From positions 185,926-249,925 of the forward strand of contig NZ_JAETXJ010000005.1 in the NCBI RefSeq assembly GCF_022508225.1: a stretch of DNA of 64,000 bases. Direction: 5' to 3'. The notes beneath the pieces were generated by a model that was not told the DNA's origin, ran no database searches, and was given only the letters and a program-made list of their open reading frames with translations. Below are positions 36,210-44,028 of the stretch, one piece after another. The first letter of the stretch is position 1; every line of letters begins with the position of its first letter. This stretch comes from Desulfovibrio sp. UIB00 (lineage in GTDB: Bacteria; Desulfobacterota; Desulfovibrionia; Desulfovibrionales; Desulfovibrionaceae). The position numbers and the translations under genes were made by a program.

Positions 36210-37093
36210 TGCGTCCCGCCTTTGCTGGCGTGCGCGGGCAGATAGTCGCTGAAAACATAATCTCGCAGGGCCTGGGGCCACGGGCGGGGAGACTTGCCAA
36301 GAAAGGCGGCCAGCTTGCTGTTGTCCAGCACGGAAAACACAGGTCGGCGAGCTTTTTGAGGCCATTCCGCCGAATCAATGGGCACAACCCGGCACGGGGC
36401 ACCTGCCAGAGAAACAGCCTCGCAAGCCAGATCACACCAGCTTGCCTGCCCGCCGTTCACCGCATGCCAGATACCAGTGGCCCTTTTTTCCGCCAGAGCG
36501 ATGCTCCAGTGCGCCAGATCAAGGGTATAGGTGGGCGAGCCTGTCTGGTCATGCACCACGTTGATGGAGTCGCGGCGCTGGCAGGCTGCGAGGATGGTAT
36601 CCACAAAATTTTTGCGACCTGGGCCGAAAAGCCATGCCGTGCGTATGACGCACGAGCGGTCAGGCAGTGTTTCCAGAACGGCCTTTTCGCCTTCAAGTTT
36701 GGTGCTGGCATATACAGATGCCGGTTGGGGCGTATCTGTTTCTTTCCACGCGGTTTCGCCTGCACCGGAAAAAATGAAGTCCGTGCTGAACTGCACAAGA
36801 AATCCGGCCCCTTGCGCCTTGATACAGCGCGCAATGGAGGCGGGCAGGGCGCGGTTGAGCTGGCAGGCTTCGTCCTTGTGGTCTTCGGCATCATCAACAG
36901 CTGTCCATGCCACAGTGTTGAACACCACATCCGCCTGCGCCTCTGCAATGGCAGCTTGCAGAAAGGCCATGTCCAGCAGATTGCCGTTTTCACGGCCCAG
37001 TGTTGCGACTTCCCACTCGCGTGCTTTAAGCACTCGCGTCAGGGCCTGGCCCAGAAGGCCAGTTGCCCCCCCAAGTACCAGAGCTTTTGCCAT
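36206..37093 (-). CDS. rfbD: dTDP-4-dehydrorhamnose reductase
   Basis: A 295-residue NAD(P)H-dependent reductase giving dTDP-L-rhamnose, the last pathway step. The nucleotide motif is LGGATGLLGQAL, followed by FNTVAWTAVDDAEDH, the STDFIFSG catalytic Thr/Asp segment, YASTKLEGE with the YxxxK pair, and RTAWLFGPGRKNFVDT. ATG 37093 has a GGGGG run upstream. It is 30 kb from rfbBAC and is coupled to a DUF3179 gene instead, so the pathway is split over two loci here. Confidence 0.93.
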   Translation of the reverse strand: MAKALVLGGATGLLGQALTRVLKAREWEVATLGRENGNLLDMAFLQAAIAEAQADVVFNTVAWTAVDDAEDHKDEACQLNRALPASIARCIKAQGAGFLVQFSTDFIFSGAGETAWKETDTPQPASVYASTKLEGEKAVLETLPDRSCVIRTAWLFGPGRKNFVDTILAACQRRDSINVVHDQTGSPTYTLDLAHWSIALAEKRATGIWHAVNGGQASWCDLACEAVSLAGAPCRVVPIDSAEWPQKARRPVFSVLDNSKLAAFLGKSPRPWPQALRDYVFSDYLPAHASKGGTQ

Positions 37094-37289
37094 GCGACCC
37101 CCAAGGTTTGCCCGCCAGCGCTGTGCTGGTGGTATCCAGGCCATTCTCCGGCACATTATCCCCGCATTGATGCCCGGGTCAATACAATACAGACAGGTCA
37201 ACATCAATTTCATACGAAGCCGCTTGGGCATTGTCTGCCGCAAGCGCCGTTCTTGCTTCAAGGGCGCAAGTGACGTACAAAAAACCCCC

Positions 37290-38081
37290 ATGAGACACGC
37301 TATTCTTCTGGTCGCCTTTGGCGCAAGCAGCCCGCAGGGGCAGAACGCCCTCAAAGGATTTGACGCCCTTGTGCGCCAGCGTTATCCCGGTATTCCGGTA
37401 CGCTGGGCCTACACTTCGCTGCTCTTGCGCGAGCGCATGGCGCAGGCCCGCCAGAAGAGCGATTCCGTGTTCAAGGCGGTCTGCCGTCTTGGGCTTGAGC
37501 GGTTCGAGGCCGTGGCGGTGCAGCCCTTGCAGACCATCCCCGGTCAGGAGCATGGTGATGTGCGTGCCATGGTTGAAGAGGCCGCCGAACACGAGCATCT
37601 GCTCTGCCGGGTTGGGGCGCCCCTGCTGGCCACAGCGGACGATGTGCGCGCGACGGCGCGGGCGCTGGTGCGGCATCTGCCCGCAGAGCGCAACGTGGAT
37701 GAAGACGTGGTCTTTATGGGGCACGGCGCGGAACACGAGGCGGTTGCCCGCTATGTGGATCTGGCCAGCGCCGTGCACGAGCTTGACAGCCGCGTGCATG
37801 TGGGGGCCATGAACGGCGCTGTGACGCTTGAAAGTATTTTGCCCAATCTCGCTTCACGCCGGGTATGGCTTATGCCGCTTTTGTCGGTGGTGGGCCGCCA
37901 TGCTCTGGAGGACATGGCGGGCGAGAACGGGCACAGTTGGCGCAGTCGCATTGAGGCCCAAGGGCACCAATGCCTGCCCGTGCTCATGGGGACGGCTGAA
38001 TACGCCGATGTGGCTGAAATATGGCTGCGGCATCTTGAGGATGCCGTGCAATCCCTTGCCGCTGGCTGGGAGAAGAGGTGA
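37290..38081 (+). CDS. cbiK: Sirohydrochlorin cobaltochelatase, cytoplasmic CbiK
   Basis: A 263-residue class II chelatase inserting Co2+ (or Fe2+) into sirohydrochlorin for cobalamin or sirohaem synthesis. The start MRHAILLVAFGASSPQG and the metal-binding histidines in VFMGHGAEHEAVARY and HVGAMNGAV match CbiK. There is no signal peptide, so this is the cytosolic form, in contrast to the periplasmic CbiK paralogue known in D. vulgaris. ATG 37290 is the only start that begins at the conserved N-terminus, although its ribosome site is weak. A lipoprotein gene follows after three bases. Confidence 0.92.
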   Translation: MRHAILLVAFGASSPQGQNALKGFDALVRQRYPGIPVRWAYTSLLLRERMAQARQKSDSVFKAVCRLGLERFEAVAVQPLQTIPGQEHGDVRAMVEEAAEHEHLLCRVGAPLLATADDVRATARALVRHLPAERNVDEDVVFMGHGAEHEAVARYVDLASAVHELDSRVHVGAMNGAVTLESILPNLASRRVWLMPLLSVVGRHALEDMAGENGHSWRSRIEAQGHQCLPVLMGTAEYADVAEIWLRHLEDAVQSLAAGWEKR

Positions 38082-38084
38082 CGT

Positions 38085-38924
38085 ATGCGCGGATTTTTGG
38101 CGGCTATACTGGTTTCAGGTTTGTTGTTGGGCGGGTGCGGCGCTATGGGCACGGGTGATACCGGCCCCAAAGAAAAGGTGAACCTTGCGGCTGGCGTGCA
38201 GAACGCCAAGGCCAATGCTTTTAACCCCTACTTGCGTACTTCCTTGCCCAACCTGCGCACAAACGATGCGGAGAGTCAGGCCATGCTGCAAAAAATGGGC
38301 GGGCGCGTTACGTCCATCGAGGGCGAGGCCGCCTATCGGCCCCAGTGGAAAAACGAGATCTATCCCGTATTTTTTGGCGAGCCCAAGGCTCCTCACGAAG
38401 TTCTGGTGCTGCTTGATTTTGCCTCGCCGCAGAGCGAGAAGGTCTGGCATGCCGTGGCTGAGGCCAGCCGCTCGGTTTCGCCCCAGCAGTGCAAGGTGGC
38501 GGTTTTTGCCAACAGCAAGGAATACTACGGAACCGACCTCATGGGCATGGGCATCTGGATTTCTTACTCCCGCCCCGGTCAGGGCATGGCCTACATGACC
38601 TACGCGCTCTCGCGCTGGAACGAGATCAAGGCTGCCCAAAAGAAAAAAGGACACGTTGTGGCCTTTAACAATGAATATGACGCCACGGCGGAATCCTCTG
38701 ACTTCCCCATCCACTACAGCTACATGAGCAAGCTGCGGCCCCCGGTGAACCCCGCCGAGGAACTGGCCGTGGGCAAATACTGCTATAATGCGGGCAATGT
38801 GAACCTGTATCAGGCCCAGCAGATTGCCCAGTATTTTGGCATCAAGGCCCTGCCTGCCGTGATTGTTGACGGCAATGTGCTGTCGTCCGTCTCTGCCAGC
38901 AGCATTCTCAAGGCCATGGAATAG
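38085..38924 (+). CDS. Thioredoxin/DsbA-fold lipoprotein with SPQS in place of the CxxC motif
   Basis: A 279-residue lipoprotein. The lipobox LLGGC puts the lipid-bearing cysteine at C18. The body looks like a DsbA/DsbG-type thioredoxin fold: VLVLLDFASPQSEKVWHAV (strand, active-site helix) and FGIKALPAVIVDG with the cis-proline P257. The position of the active-site CPxC is S114-P115-Q116-S117, so it cannot act as a dithiol oxidoreductase. It may be a chaperone or binding protein at the membrane. It begins three bases after cbiK and shares its transcript; a strong terminator follows. Confidence 0.78.
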   Translation: MRGFLAAILVSGLLLGGCGAMGTGDTGPKEKVNLAAGVQNAKANAFNPYLRTSLPNLRTNDAESQAMLQKMGGRVTSIEGEAAYRPQWKNEIYPVFFGEPKAPHEVLVLLDFASPQSEKVWHAVAEASRSVSPQQCKVAVFANSKEYYGTDLMGMGIWISYSRPGQGMAYMTYALSRWNEIKAAQKKKGHVVAFNNEYDATAESSDFPIHYSYMSKLRPPVNPAEELAVGKYCYNAGNVNLYQAQQIAQYFGIKALPAVIVDGNVLSSVSASSILKAME

Positions 38925-39246
38925 CCGCCTGACGCAAAACATTCGGACGGCCTTTGGCCTTTTGAAACTGCACGTATAATGCCGCAAAGCCCGCTCGAAA
39001 GAGCGGGCTTTGTTTTTACCTTTCACGGACGGCAAAATCCGTTGCAGGGGCAGAAACCGGAATGGAGTGGAATGAAGGGGCCGCAGACAGTCACATGGCA
39101 GGCACTGGGTGCAGCCCTTGTTCTGATTTACCATTTATCGGCAGGGCAGACTATAAGCTGCAAGATTATTGGACCTGCGGCAAGTTTTCTTCTGCGCAGA
39201 AGTGTTGGCTAGCGCGCCCGTAGTGCCGGAGTGCGTGGTGGCGCGG
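38925..39246. other. 322-bp spacer between convergent genes
   Basis: Contains the terminator at 38986-39017 and then about 230 bp without a recognisable gene or repeat before the stop codon of the convergent Crp/Fnr gene. Confidence 0.5.
38986..39017 (+). terminator. Rho-independent terminator after cbiK-lipoprotein
   Basis: Perfect 11-bp stem AAAGCCCGCTC/GAGCGGGCTTT with a GAAA loop, followed by GTTTTT on the + strand, about 60 bases after the lipoprotein stop. Confidence 0.9.
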
Positions 39247-39942
39247 CTACAGCAGGTTGTGGTCGAGGCGGTAGATCATTTCAATGGGATTGAGCAGCAC
39301 AATGCGCCTGCCCGAGCCAACAATAAGCCCTGCATTACGAAACTGCTGTAAGGTGGCGCTGACTGTGGGCTGGGTGGAGCCGACCATGGAGGCCAACTGT
39401 TCCTGGGGAATGCTCAGCGGGATTTCGCAGGGCTTGTTCCAGCCCTCAGTTGTGCGCAGGGTTTCGTAGGCCAGAGAAATGAGCAGGCTTGCCAGCCGGT
39501 TGGCAACGTCGCTGTTCTGGCGGCGCACCAGGTCGCCCATCTGGCGCAGTCTGCGCCCAAGCAGGGTAATGACGCTGCGCGCCAGCGGATAATGCTCTTG
39601 AAGCATGCTTTCAAAATCCTGCCGGTTGATGGCGTACAGCACGGATGCGCTGGCCGTCTGCGCGCTTGCCTTGCGCGGGGAATTGTTCAGCACTTCTGAA
39701 ATGCCGAATATTTCGCCCTTCATGCGCAGCGAGAAGGTCATTTCCTTGCCTGCGCGGTCCATACAGAAGATGCGTATCAGGCCGGATTCTATATAAAAGC
39801 AGGAGTCTCCCGCGTCACCTTCAAGAAAGACCATCTCATTCTTGGACAGTTCAAGGCGCTGGGCGTTTTTTAAAAAGGCGCTCTTGGCCTCGTCAATGCC
39901 CTTGAAAAAGTCTTCCTTTTCCAGATGCCAGAATGTGTCCAT
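39247..39942 (-). CDS. Crp/Fnr-family transcriptional regulator
   Basis: A 231-residue regulator with an N-terminal cyclic-nucleotide-binding-like barrel (LEGDAGDSCFYIESGLIRIF, MKGEIFGISEVL), a dimer helix, and a C-terminal winged helix-turn-helix (IPQEQLASMVGSTQPTVSATLQQF). It lacks the N-terminal cysteine cluster of Fnr, so it does not sense oxygen by an iron-sulfur cluster there; it may bind haem or a small ligand. It is the last gene after the AprA/AprB-like pair on the same strand and is the natural candidate to control that operon. GGAAGGG precedes ATG 39942. Confidence 0.9.
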   Translation of the reverse strand: MDTFWHLEKEDFFKGIDEAKSAFLKNAQRLELSKNEMVFLEGDAGDSCFYIESGLIRIFCMDRAGKEMTFSLRMKGEIFGISEVLNNSPRKASAQTASASVLYAINRQDFESMLQEHYPLARSVITLLGRRLRQMGDLVRRQNSDVANRLASLLISLAYETLRTTEGWNKPCEIPLSIPQEQLASMVGSTQPTVSATLQQFRNAGLIVGSGRRIVLLNPIEMIYRLDHNLL

Positions 39943-39964
39943 GAATGCCCTTCCCTGTGTGATG

Positions 39965-40004
39965 CGCCAGCGTCCCGCCGTGCAAAGACGGCGGGACGCT
40001 GGCG
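39965..40004 (-). terminator. Strong intercistronic hairpin between the AprB-like and Crp/Fnr genes
   Basis: A perfect 17-bp stem (39965-39981 with 39988-40004) and 6-base loop, 26 bases after the AprB-like stop. No T-run follows on the minus strand, so it is more likely a transcript-stabilising or processing hairpin, or a partial terminator that lowers expression of the regulator gene, than a complete stop. Confidence 0.55.
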
Positions 40005-40030
40005 ACTATTTTCAATACTACTCTGCGCTA

Positions 40031-40360
40031 TCAGGCCTTGTCCAGCCTGTTCACATAGCGGTAGGTCTGTTCCTGCCCGTTGATGTCGCGGCACTTCCAG
40101 ATAATGAAGTTGGAGCCCATGATGGGGCGCAACGTGGCCTTGAAGTAGCCCAACTGGTAGGGCATCTTGATTTCAAGCGCGCCTGCAGGGCAGGCCTTGA
40201 TGCAGGACATGCAGTCCCAGCAGTCGCGGGCGGCCCGCAAGTAGGCCTTGCCCGTGGCGGGGTTCAGAGCCATGAGATCGCCGGGGCAGATTTCTTCGCA
40301 ATGGGTTTCTTCGCGCCCGTTACAGCCGTTGCATTTGTGCGTGTCGATTTTTGGCGGCAT
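40031..40360 (-). CDS. AprB-like two-cluster ferredoxin subunit, short form
   Basis: A 109-residue ferredoxin with eight cysteines, C10-C13-C21-C25 and C47-C50-C53-C57, the pattern of adenylylsulfate reductase beta subunit (AprB), including the insertion between C13 and C21. True AprB is about 150-166 residues; here the C-terminal tail that wraps around AprA is missing. It would deliver electrons to the flavin of the adjacent AprA-like subunit. ATG 40360 has AGGAG upstream. Gap to the AprA-like gene is 15 bases. Confidence 0.85.
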   Translation of the reverse strand: MPPKIDTHKCNGCNGREETHCEEICPGDLMALNPATGKAYLRAARDCWDCMSCIKACPAGALEIKMPYQLGYFKATLRPIMGSNFIIWKCRDINGQEQTYRYVNRLDKA

Positions 40361-40375
40361 TGTCTTTCTCCTGAC

Positions 40376-42148
40376 TTAGGGCTTGTACCTGTCGCCGGGC
40401 AGCAACTGCTCGTAGGGACGGGTAAAGGTTGTCATTTCTCCTGTGGCGGGATCGCGGCGCGACTCCACAAAGCAGTCAAAGTTTTCATCGTCGCGCTGGG
40501 GGTAGTCCGAGCGGGTCTGCCAGCCAGCCCAGCGGGTTTCCTTGCGGGCCTTGAGGTGGTGCACCACGGCTTCGGCCACGTCCACGCGATCCATGGTTTC
40601 GTTGGCCTGCATGAGGTCGTGCAGATCCTTGGCGCGCAGATGCTTGAACTGGCTTTGCAGAATCTTGATGTGCCGCAGGGCGTAATCAAGCTGCTGCTCG
40701 TTGACGCGATAAAACTGGCTGGAACCGCCAGCGTATTCATCCATAAGCCTTTGCAGACGTTCCTTCATTTCCAGCGGGCTTACGCCTTCTTCTTCGCGCG
40801 TGAGCAGGGGAGCGTACACGCGTTCCTTTTCCTGCGCGATCTGGGCGGCATCAAGCTCCGGCGCATCGGCAACGGCCATATATGCAAGAGCGCCGCGCGC
40901 GGCCAGTTTGCCCTCGGCGCAGCAGCCGCCCACAAACTTGTTGGGGTTGCCGCCTGCGGTTTCGCCCGCTGCAAACAGGCCGGGCAGGGTTGTCATGCGT
41001 TCCATGTCCACCCAATAGCCGCCGCCTGTGTGCCCGCCCATGATGTAGGGATCGGAACCGAAGATTTCGATGGGTTCCTTGGACGGATCCTGCCCACGGC
41101 TGGCGAGGAAGAGCACGAAGGAAGGACGCTCGTTGAGGTAGTCTTCCATCATGGCCTTGGTTTTTTCCGGGGTCATGTTGGTGGTGTCGCAGAAGCAGGG
41201 GCCGCGACCAGCCAGCCATTCCTCCATGGGAGCGTTGGCGCGGATGTAGCGCGGGGCCGCATCGCCGCCAAGGCTTGCGTAGCGGCTCATGACGCGCTCG
41301 CCCAAGGAGTTGATGATGGGCGCGCCGTAACCCACGGAGATGGTATCCACCGGGCCGCAAAAATCTTTGGTGCGCGTGGCGACCCAGCGCTGCTCAAGAC
41401 TGCTGAGTTCCGCGCCCTGGCGCAGGCCCATGGCGTAGCCGGAACCAACGCAGTAGGGGCACATCCAGATTTGCGAACCGCTGTCGGTGGAATCGGCGGT
41501 GTAGGACTTGTAAAGCGTGCCCGCGCCGCCGGTGCTCACCACAGTGGCCCGTGCGCGGAACACGTAGAACTTGCCGTCGCGCACGCCAAAGCCCGTGGCC
41601 CCTGTGCAGCGGCCATTGTGCACCAGCAGGCCCGTTGCCGCCACGCGGTTGTAGACATCCGCGCCGGTTTCAAGGGCTTTTTCTGCCATGATGGGCTTGA
41701 GCTGCTCGCCGTGGATGGAAATATCCCACTTGCCACGGTAGCGGATGTTGCCCTGCTCATCGCGGAGAATGGGCAAGCCCCAGCGCTCCAGGTCTTCAAC
41801 GCATTCGTTGAGTTCCTGAGCGTTGGAGAGGGCCAGGTCTTCGCGCAGGGGGCCGCCGCCAACCTGCGAGCGGCTCCAGCGCACGAGGTCTTCGGGCGTC
41901 TTGTTGGGCGGAATATAGGTGTTGATGGCGTCCATGCCGGCAGAACACGCGCCGGAACGCATGATGTCGGCCTTTTCCACAATAACGATCTTGGCTGCGG
42001 GGTTGAGACGCGCGGTTTCCGTTGCCACAAAGCAACCGGCATTGCCGCCGCCGATGATCAACAGGTCGGCGGTTACCTCGACGGTTTCAATATCGTTCAG
42101 GCTGGTTGGCCGAAAATCGACCGCATGTGTTGTTTTTATGCGTGCCAT
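40376..42148 (-). CDS. AprA-like FAD-dependent reductase subunit
   Basis: A 590-residue flavoprotein of the fumarate reductase/AprA superfamily. It has the FAD loop LLIIGGGNAGCFVATETA, VEKADIMRSGACSAGMDAINTY, the PYIMGGHTGGGYWVD active-site region and LFAAGETAGGNPNKFVGG. The wording, including the end (YPQRDDENFDCFVES, RPYEQLLPG), follows AprA rather than FrdA, but it is about 60-70 residues shorter than dissimilatory AprA and is not next to sat or qmoABC. Context (DASS carrier before it, AprB-like ferredoxin and Crp/Fnr after it) suggests an anaerobic reductase or dehydrogenase for an imported anion. Substrate unknown. Confidence 0.82.
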   Translation of the reverse strand: MARIKTTHAVDFRPTSLNDIETVEVTADLLIIGGGNAGCFVATETARLNPAAKIVIVEKADIMRSGACSAGMDAINTYIPPNKTPEDLVRWSRSQVGGGPLREDLALSNAQELNECVEDLERWGLPILRDEQGNIRYRGKWDISIHGEQLKPIMAEKALETGADVYNRVAATGLLVHNGRCTGATGFGVRDGKFYVFRARATVVSTGGAGTLYKSYTADSTDSGSQIWMCPYCVGSGYAMGLRQGAELSSLEQRWVATRTKDFCGPVDTISVGYGAPIINSLGERVMSRYASLGGDAAPRYIRANAPMEEWLAGRGPCFCDTTNMTPEKTKAMMEDYLNERPSFVLFLASRGQDPSKEPIEIFGSDPYIMGGHTGGGYWVDMERMTTLPGLFAAGETAGGNPNKFVGGCCAEGKLAARGALAYMAVADAPELDAAQIAQEKERVYAPLLTREEEGVSPLEMKERLQRLMDEYAGGSSQFYRVNEQQLDYALRHIKILQSQFKHLRAKDLHDLMQANETMDRVDVAEAVVHHLKARKETRWAGWQTRSDYPQRDDENFDCFVESRRDPATGEMTTFTRPYEQLLPGDRYKP

Positions 42149-42178
42149 AATGTCCTCTCGGGCAAAGGGTTGGGGCGA

Positions 42179-43726
42179 TTAAAAAGGCCAGGCTGCGGCG
42201 GGGTTCCACACGGGCATGCCGAGCAGCGCGTACCAGGGGGCCATGACGCAGACGCCGTAGGCGATAGCGATAAGCACGGCCACAGAACCCACCTTGGCGT
42301 AGTCAGCTGTGGAGAAGGTTTCTGTGCTGTGCGCAATGACTGCGGCGGTAATCTGCGTGGGCAGCAGGTAGGCGAAGGTGTCGGTATCGCAAACCAGCAG
42401 GGTAAAGGCCACAGGGTGCAGCCCAAGCTTGGGCGCCATGGCAAATACCACCGGGGCAAGCATGGCCACGGCAGCCACGTTGGAGAGCATGCCAAGGCGG
42501 ATAATGTGCGTGCCCACCATCATGGTCAGCACGGTCTGCCACCAGTTCATACCCACAACCATGCTGTGGATGTGGTCGGCAAGCCACTGTGCCACGCCAG
42601 CCTGGGTCATGGCGGTGGTCATGGTCATTGCGCCGCCCAGCAGCAAGAATGTGCCCCAGATGGTCTTTTGCTGCACGGCCTTCCATGAGCAGGGCATCAT
42701 GCCGGGGGCAAACAGCACCATCATACCAACAAGACCGATAACGCCCAAAGGCTGGCGGTGCAGTTCATAAATAAAGCTGCCCTTGCCCGTCACAAACATG
42801 AATCCGACCAGCAGAAAAATGCCCAGCAGGGTTTTTTCCGCCATGCTCATGGGGCCAAGTTCCTTGTAGCTTTTTTCAATGGTGGCGGAGCCGCCCGCAA
42901 TGGAAACGCAGTTGGTCTTGAAGTAGTAGCGCGTCCACCAGTTGGTCAGCACAAACATCCCCAGATACGGGAACTGCAGGAGCATCCAGTTGAGAAAGTT
43001 GATGTTGGTGAAGCCGTTTTTTTCAAAAATACCCACCAGAATCATGTTGGGCAGGTGGGCGGTCATGATGAACATGCCGCAGATCATGGAGCCGTAAACC
43101 AGAGACTGGATGACAAGGGCCTTTTTTGCGGCGCGTTCTTCGGGCGTATCACCCAGCAGATTGCAGATGCCCTGCACCACGGGCAGCAGGGTGGCGGCGC
43201 GGGCGTTTGCCGCAGGCACCAGAAAGCCCAGAACAATATTTACAAAAAACATGCCCCAGATAACCCGGCATACGGACGAAGCCTTGAAGCGGGCCAGAAT
43301 GCCCAGAGCGATGCGGCGGTCAAGGCCAATGAGCTGCATGACCGCTGCCACCATAAAGGCAAACAGGCACAGCCAGATAACGTGGTCGGTGAATCCGGCA
43401 AAGATGGTAGCCATGGGCGGCTTGCCGTTGTTCCAGGGCAGAGCCTGGGTGATCAGCAGCATGGTGGGAATGGAAATACCAGTCACGCCTGCGGGCATGG
43501 CCTCGCTGACCCACATGATGCTGGCCCATACCACAATGCCGAGAACGGCCATGCCGTTGTGCGTCAGCCCGTCAAAAGCGGGAATCACAGTCCACAGCAG
43601 AAAAAACGCAACCCATGCCAGGGCAAAACCCGTGAAAGCGCGCAGGGGATTTTTGCCCCTATTACGAATATTTTCACAAAGATAGCCCAAAAAAGACCGC
43701 CCTGCGGCGGAAGAAACCTGAGTCAT
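42179..43726 (-). CDS. DASS/SLC13-type anion carrier
   Basis: A 515-residue membrane protein with about 11-13 helices. DASS signatures are WVSEAMPAGVTGISIPTMLLI near the N-terminus, ANARAATLLPVVQGI in the middle (the usual SNT is ANA-R here), and SNVAAVAMLAPVVFAMA in the second half. It therefore binds a di- or tricarboxylate or a similar anion with Na+. It heads the operon with the AprA/AprB-like genes; ATG 43726 follows GGGGTAGGTAT. A perfect inverted repeat lies 22 bases upstream of the start. Confidence 0.85.
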   Translation of the reverse strand: MTQVSSAAGRSFLGYLCENIRNRGKNPLRAFTGFALAWVAFFLLWTVIPAFDGLTHNGMAVLGIVVWASIMWVSEAMPAGVTGISIPTMLLITQALPWNNGKPPMATIFAGFTDHVIWLCLFAFMVAAVMQLIGLDRRIALGILARFKASSVCRVIWGMFFVNIVLGFLVPAANARAATLLPVVQGICNLLGDTPEERAAKKALVIQSLVYGSMICGMFIMTAHLPNMILVGIFEKNGFTNINFLNWMLLQFPYLGMFVLTNWWTRYYFKTNCVSIAGGSATIEKSYKELGPMSMAEKTLLGIFLLVGFMFVTGKGSFIYELHRQPLGVIGLVGMMVLFAPGMMPCSWKAVQQKTIWGTFLLLGGAMTMTTAMTQAGVAQWLADHIHSMVVGMNWWQTVLTMMVGTHIIRLGMLSNVAAVAMLAPVVFAMAPKLGLHPVAFTLLVCDTDTFAYLLPTQITAAVIAHSTETFSTADYAKVGSVAVLIAIAYGVCVMAPWYALLGMPVWNPAAAWPF

Positions 43727-43747
43727 ATACCTACCCCACGATAAAAG

Positions 43748-43777
43748 AGTGTCAGTACGCGCGTGGGCACTGACACT
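43748..43777 (-). promoter_or_regulatory. Inverted repeat upstream of the DASS-AprA-like operon, candidate operator
   Basis: AGTGTCAGT, 12 bases, ACTGACACT: a perfect 9-bp inverted repeat 22 bases before the DASS start codon. The arms are about two helical turns apart, which suits a dimeric regulator such as the Crp/Fnr protein encoded at the end of the operon. It could also fold as a stem-loop in the 5' untranslated RNA. Confidence 0.55.
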
Positions 43778-43923
43778 AGGTTAGTTTGCTCTTCCATTCC
43801 ATGTGCTGGATGATAATTCGGAGAAAAATATTTTGGCCTGGCTGTAGGCTTTGCGGCAATTTTTAAGGCTGAGCATACCTCTGTGAATGATGGCAACTTA
43901 CTGAATTACTATGTAAATACGGC

Positions 43924-43979
43924 AAAAAAATGGAGCAGCCCGCACCACGTGCTCCGGCTGCTCCATGCCGATTTTTTTT
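43924..43979 (-). terminator. Bidirectional rho-independent terminator after mqnA
   Basis: Stem GGAGCAGCC/GGCTGCTCC (43932-43940 with 43956-43964). On the minus strand it is followed by ATTTTTTTGCC, so it ends the mqnA transcript; on the + strand ATGCCGATTTTTTTT follows. Confidence 0.8.
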
Positions 43980-44028
43980 GCCCTGCGGCCAAAATTTTTT
44001 TCAGATGAAAAATGCCCGCAGCGAATAA

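Larger units (their letters stand above)
43727..44028. other. 302-bp spacer between mqnA and the DASS operon
   Basis: Contains the inverted repeat at 43748-43777 and the promoter side of the DASS operon, an A+T-rich stretch, and the mqnA terminator at 43924-43979. No gene seen. Confidence 0.6.

Noticed and set aside
36531..37289. N-terminal extension of cbiK by about 250 codons
   Set aside because: It is antisense to rfbD and lacks any signal peptide or domain; the family N-terminus begins at ATG 37290.
39247..42148. Calling the AprA/AprB-like pair the cell's dissimilatory APS reductase
   Set aside because: Both subunits are shortened and the neighbours are a carrier and a regulator rather than sat or qmo genes; I keep it as a paralogue pending a whole-genome check.
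39842..42688. A 948-codon open frame on the + strand opposite the AprA-like operon
   Set aside because: It is antisense to three clearly coding genes, has an Ala/Gly/His-rich composition typical of G+C-rich shadow frames, no ribosome site and no family motif.
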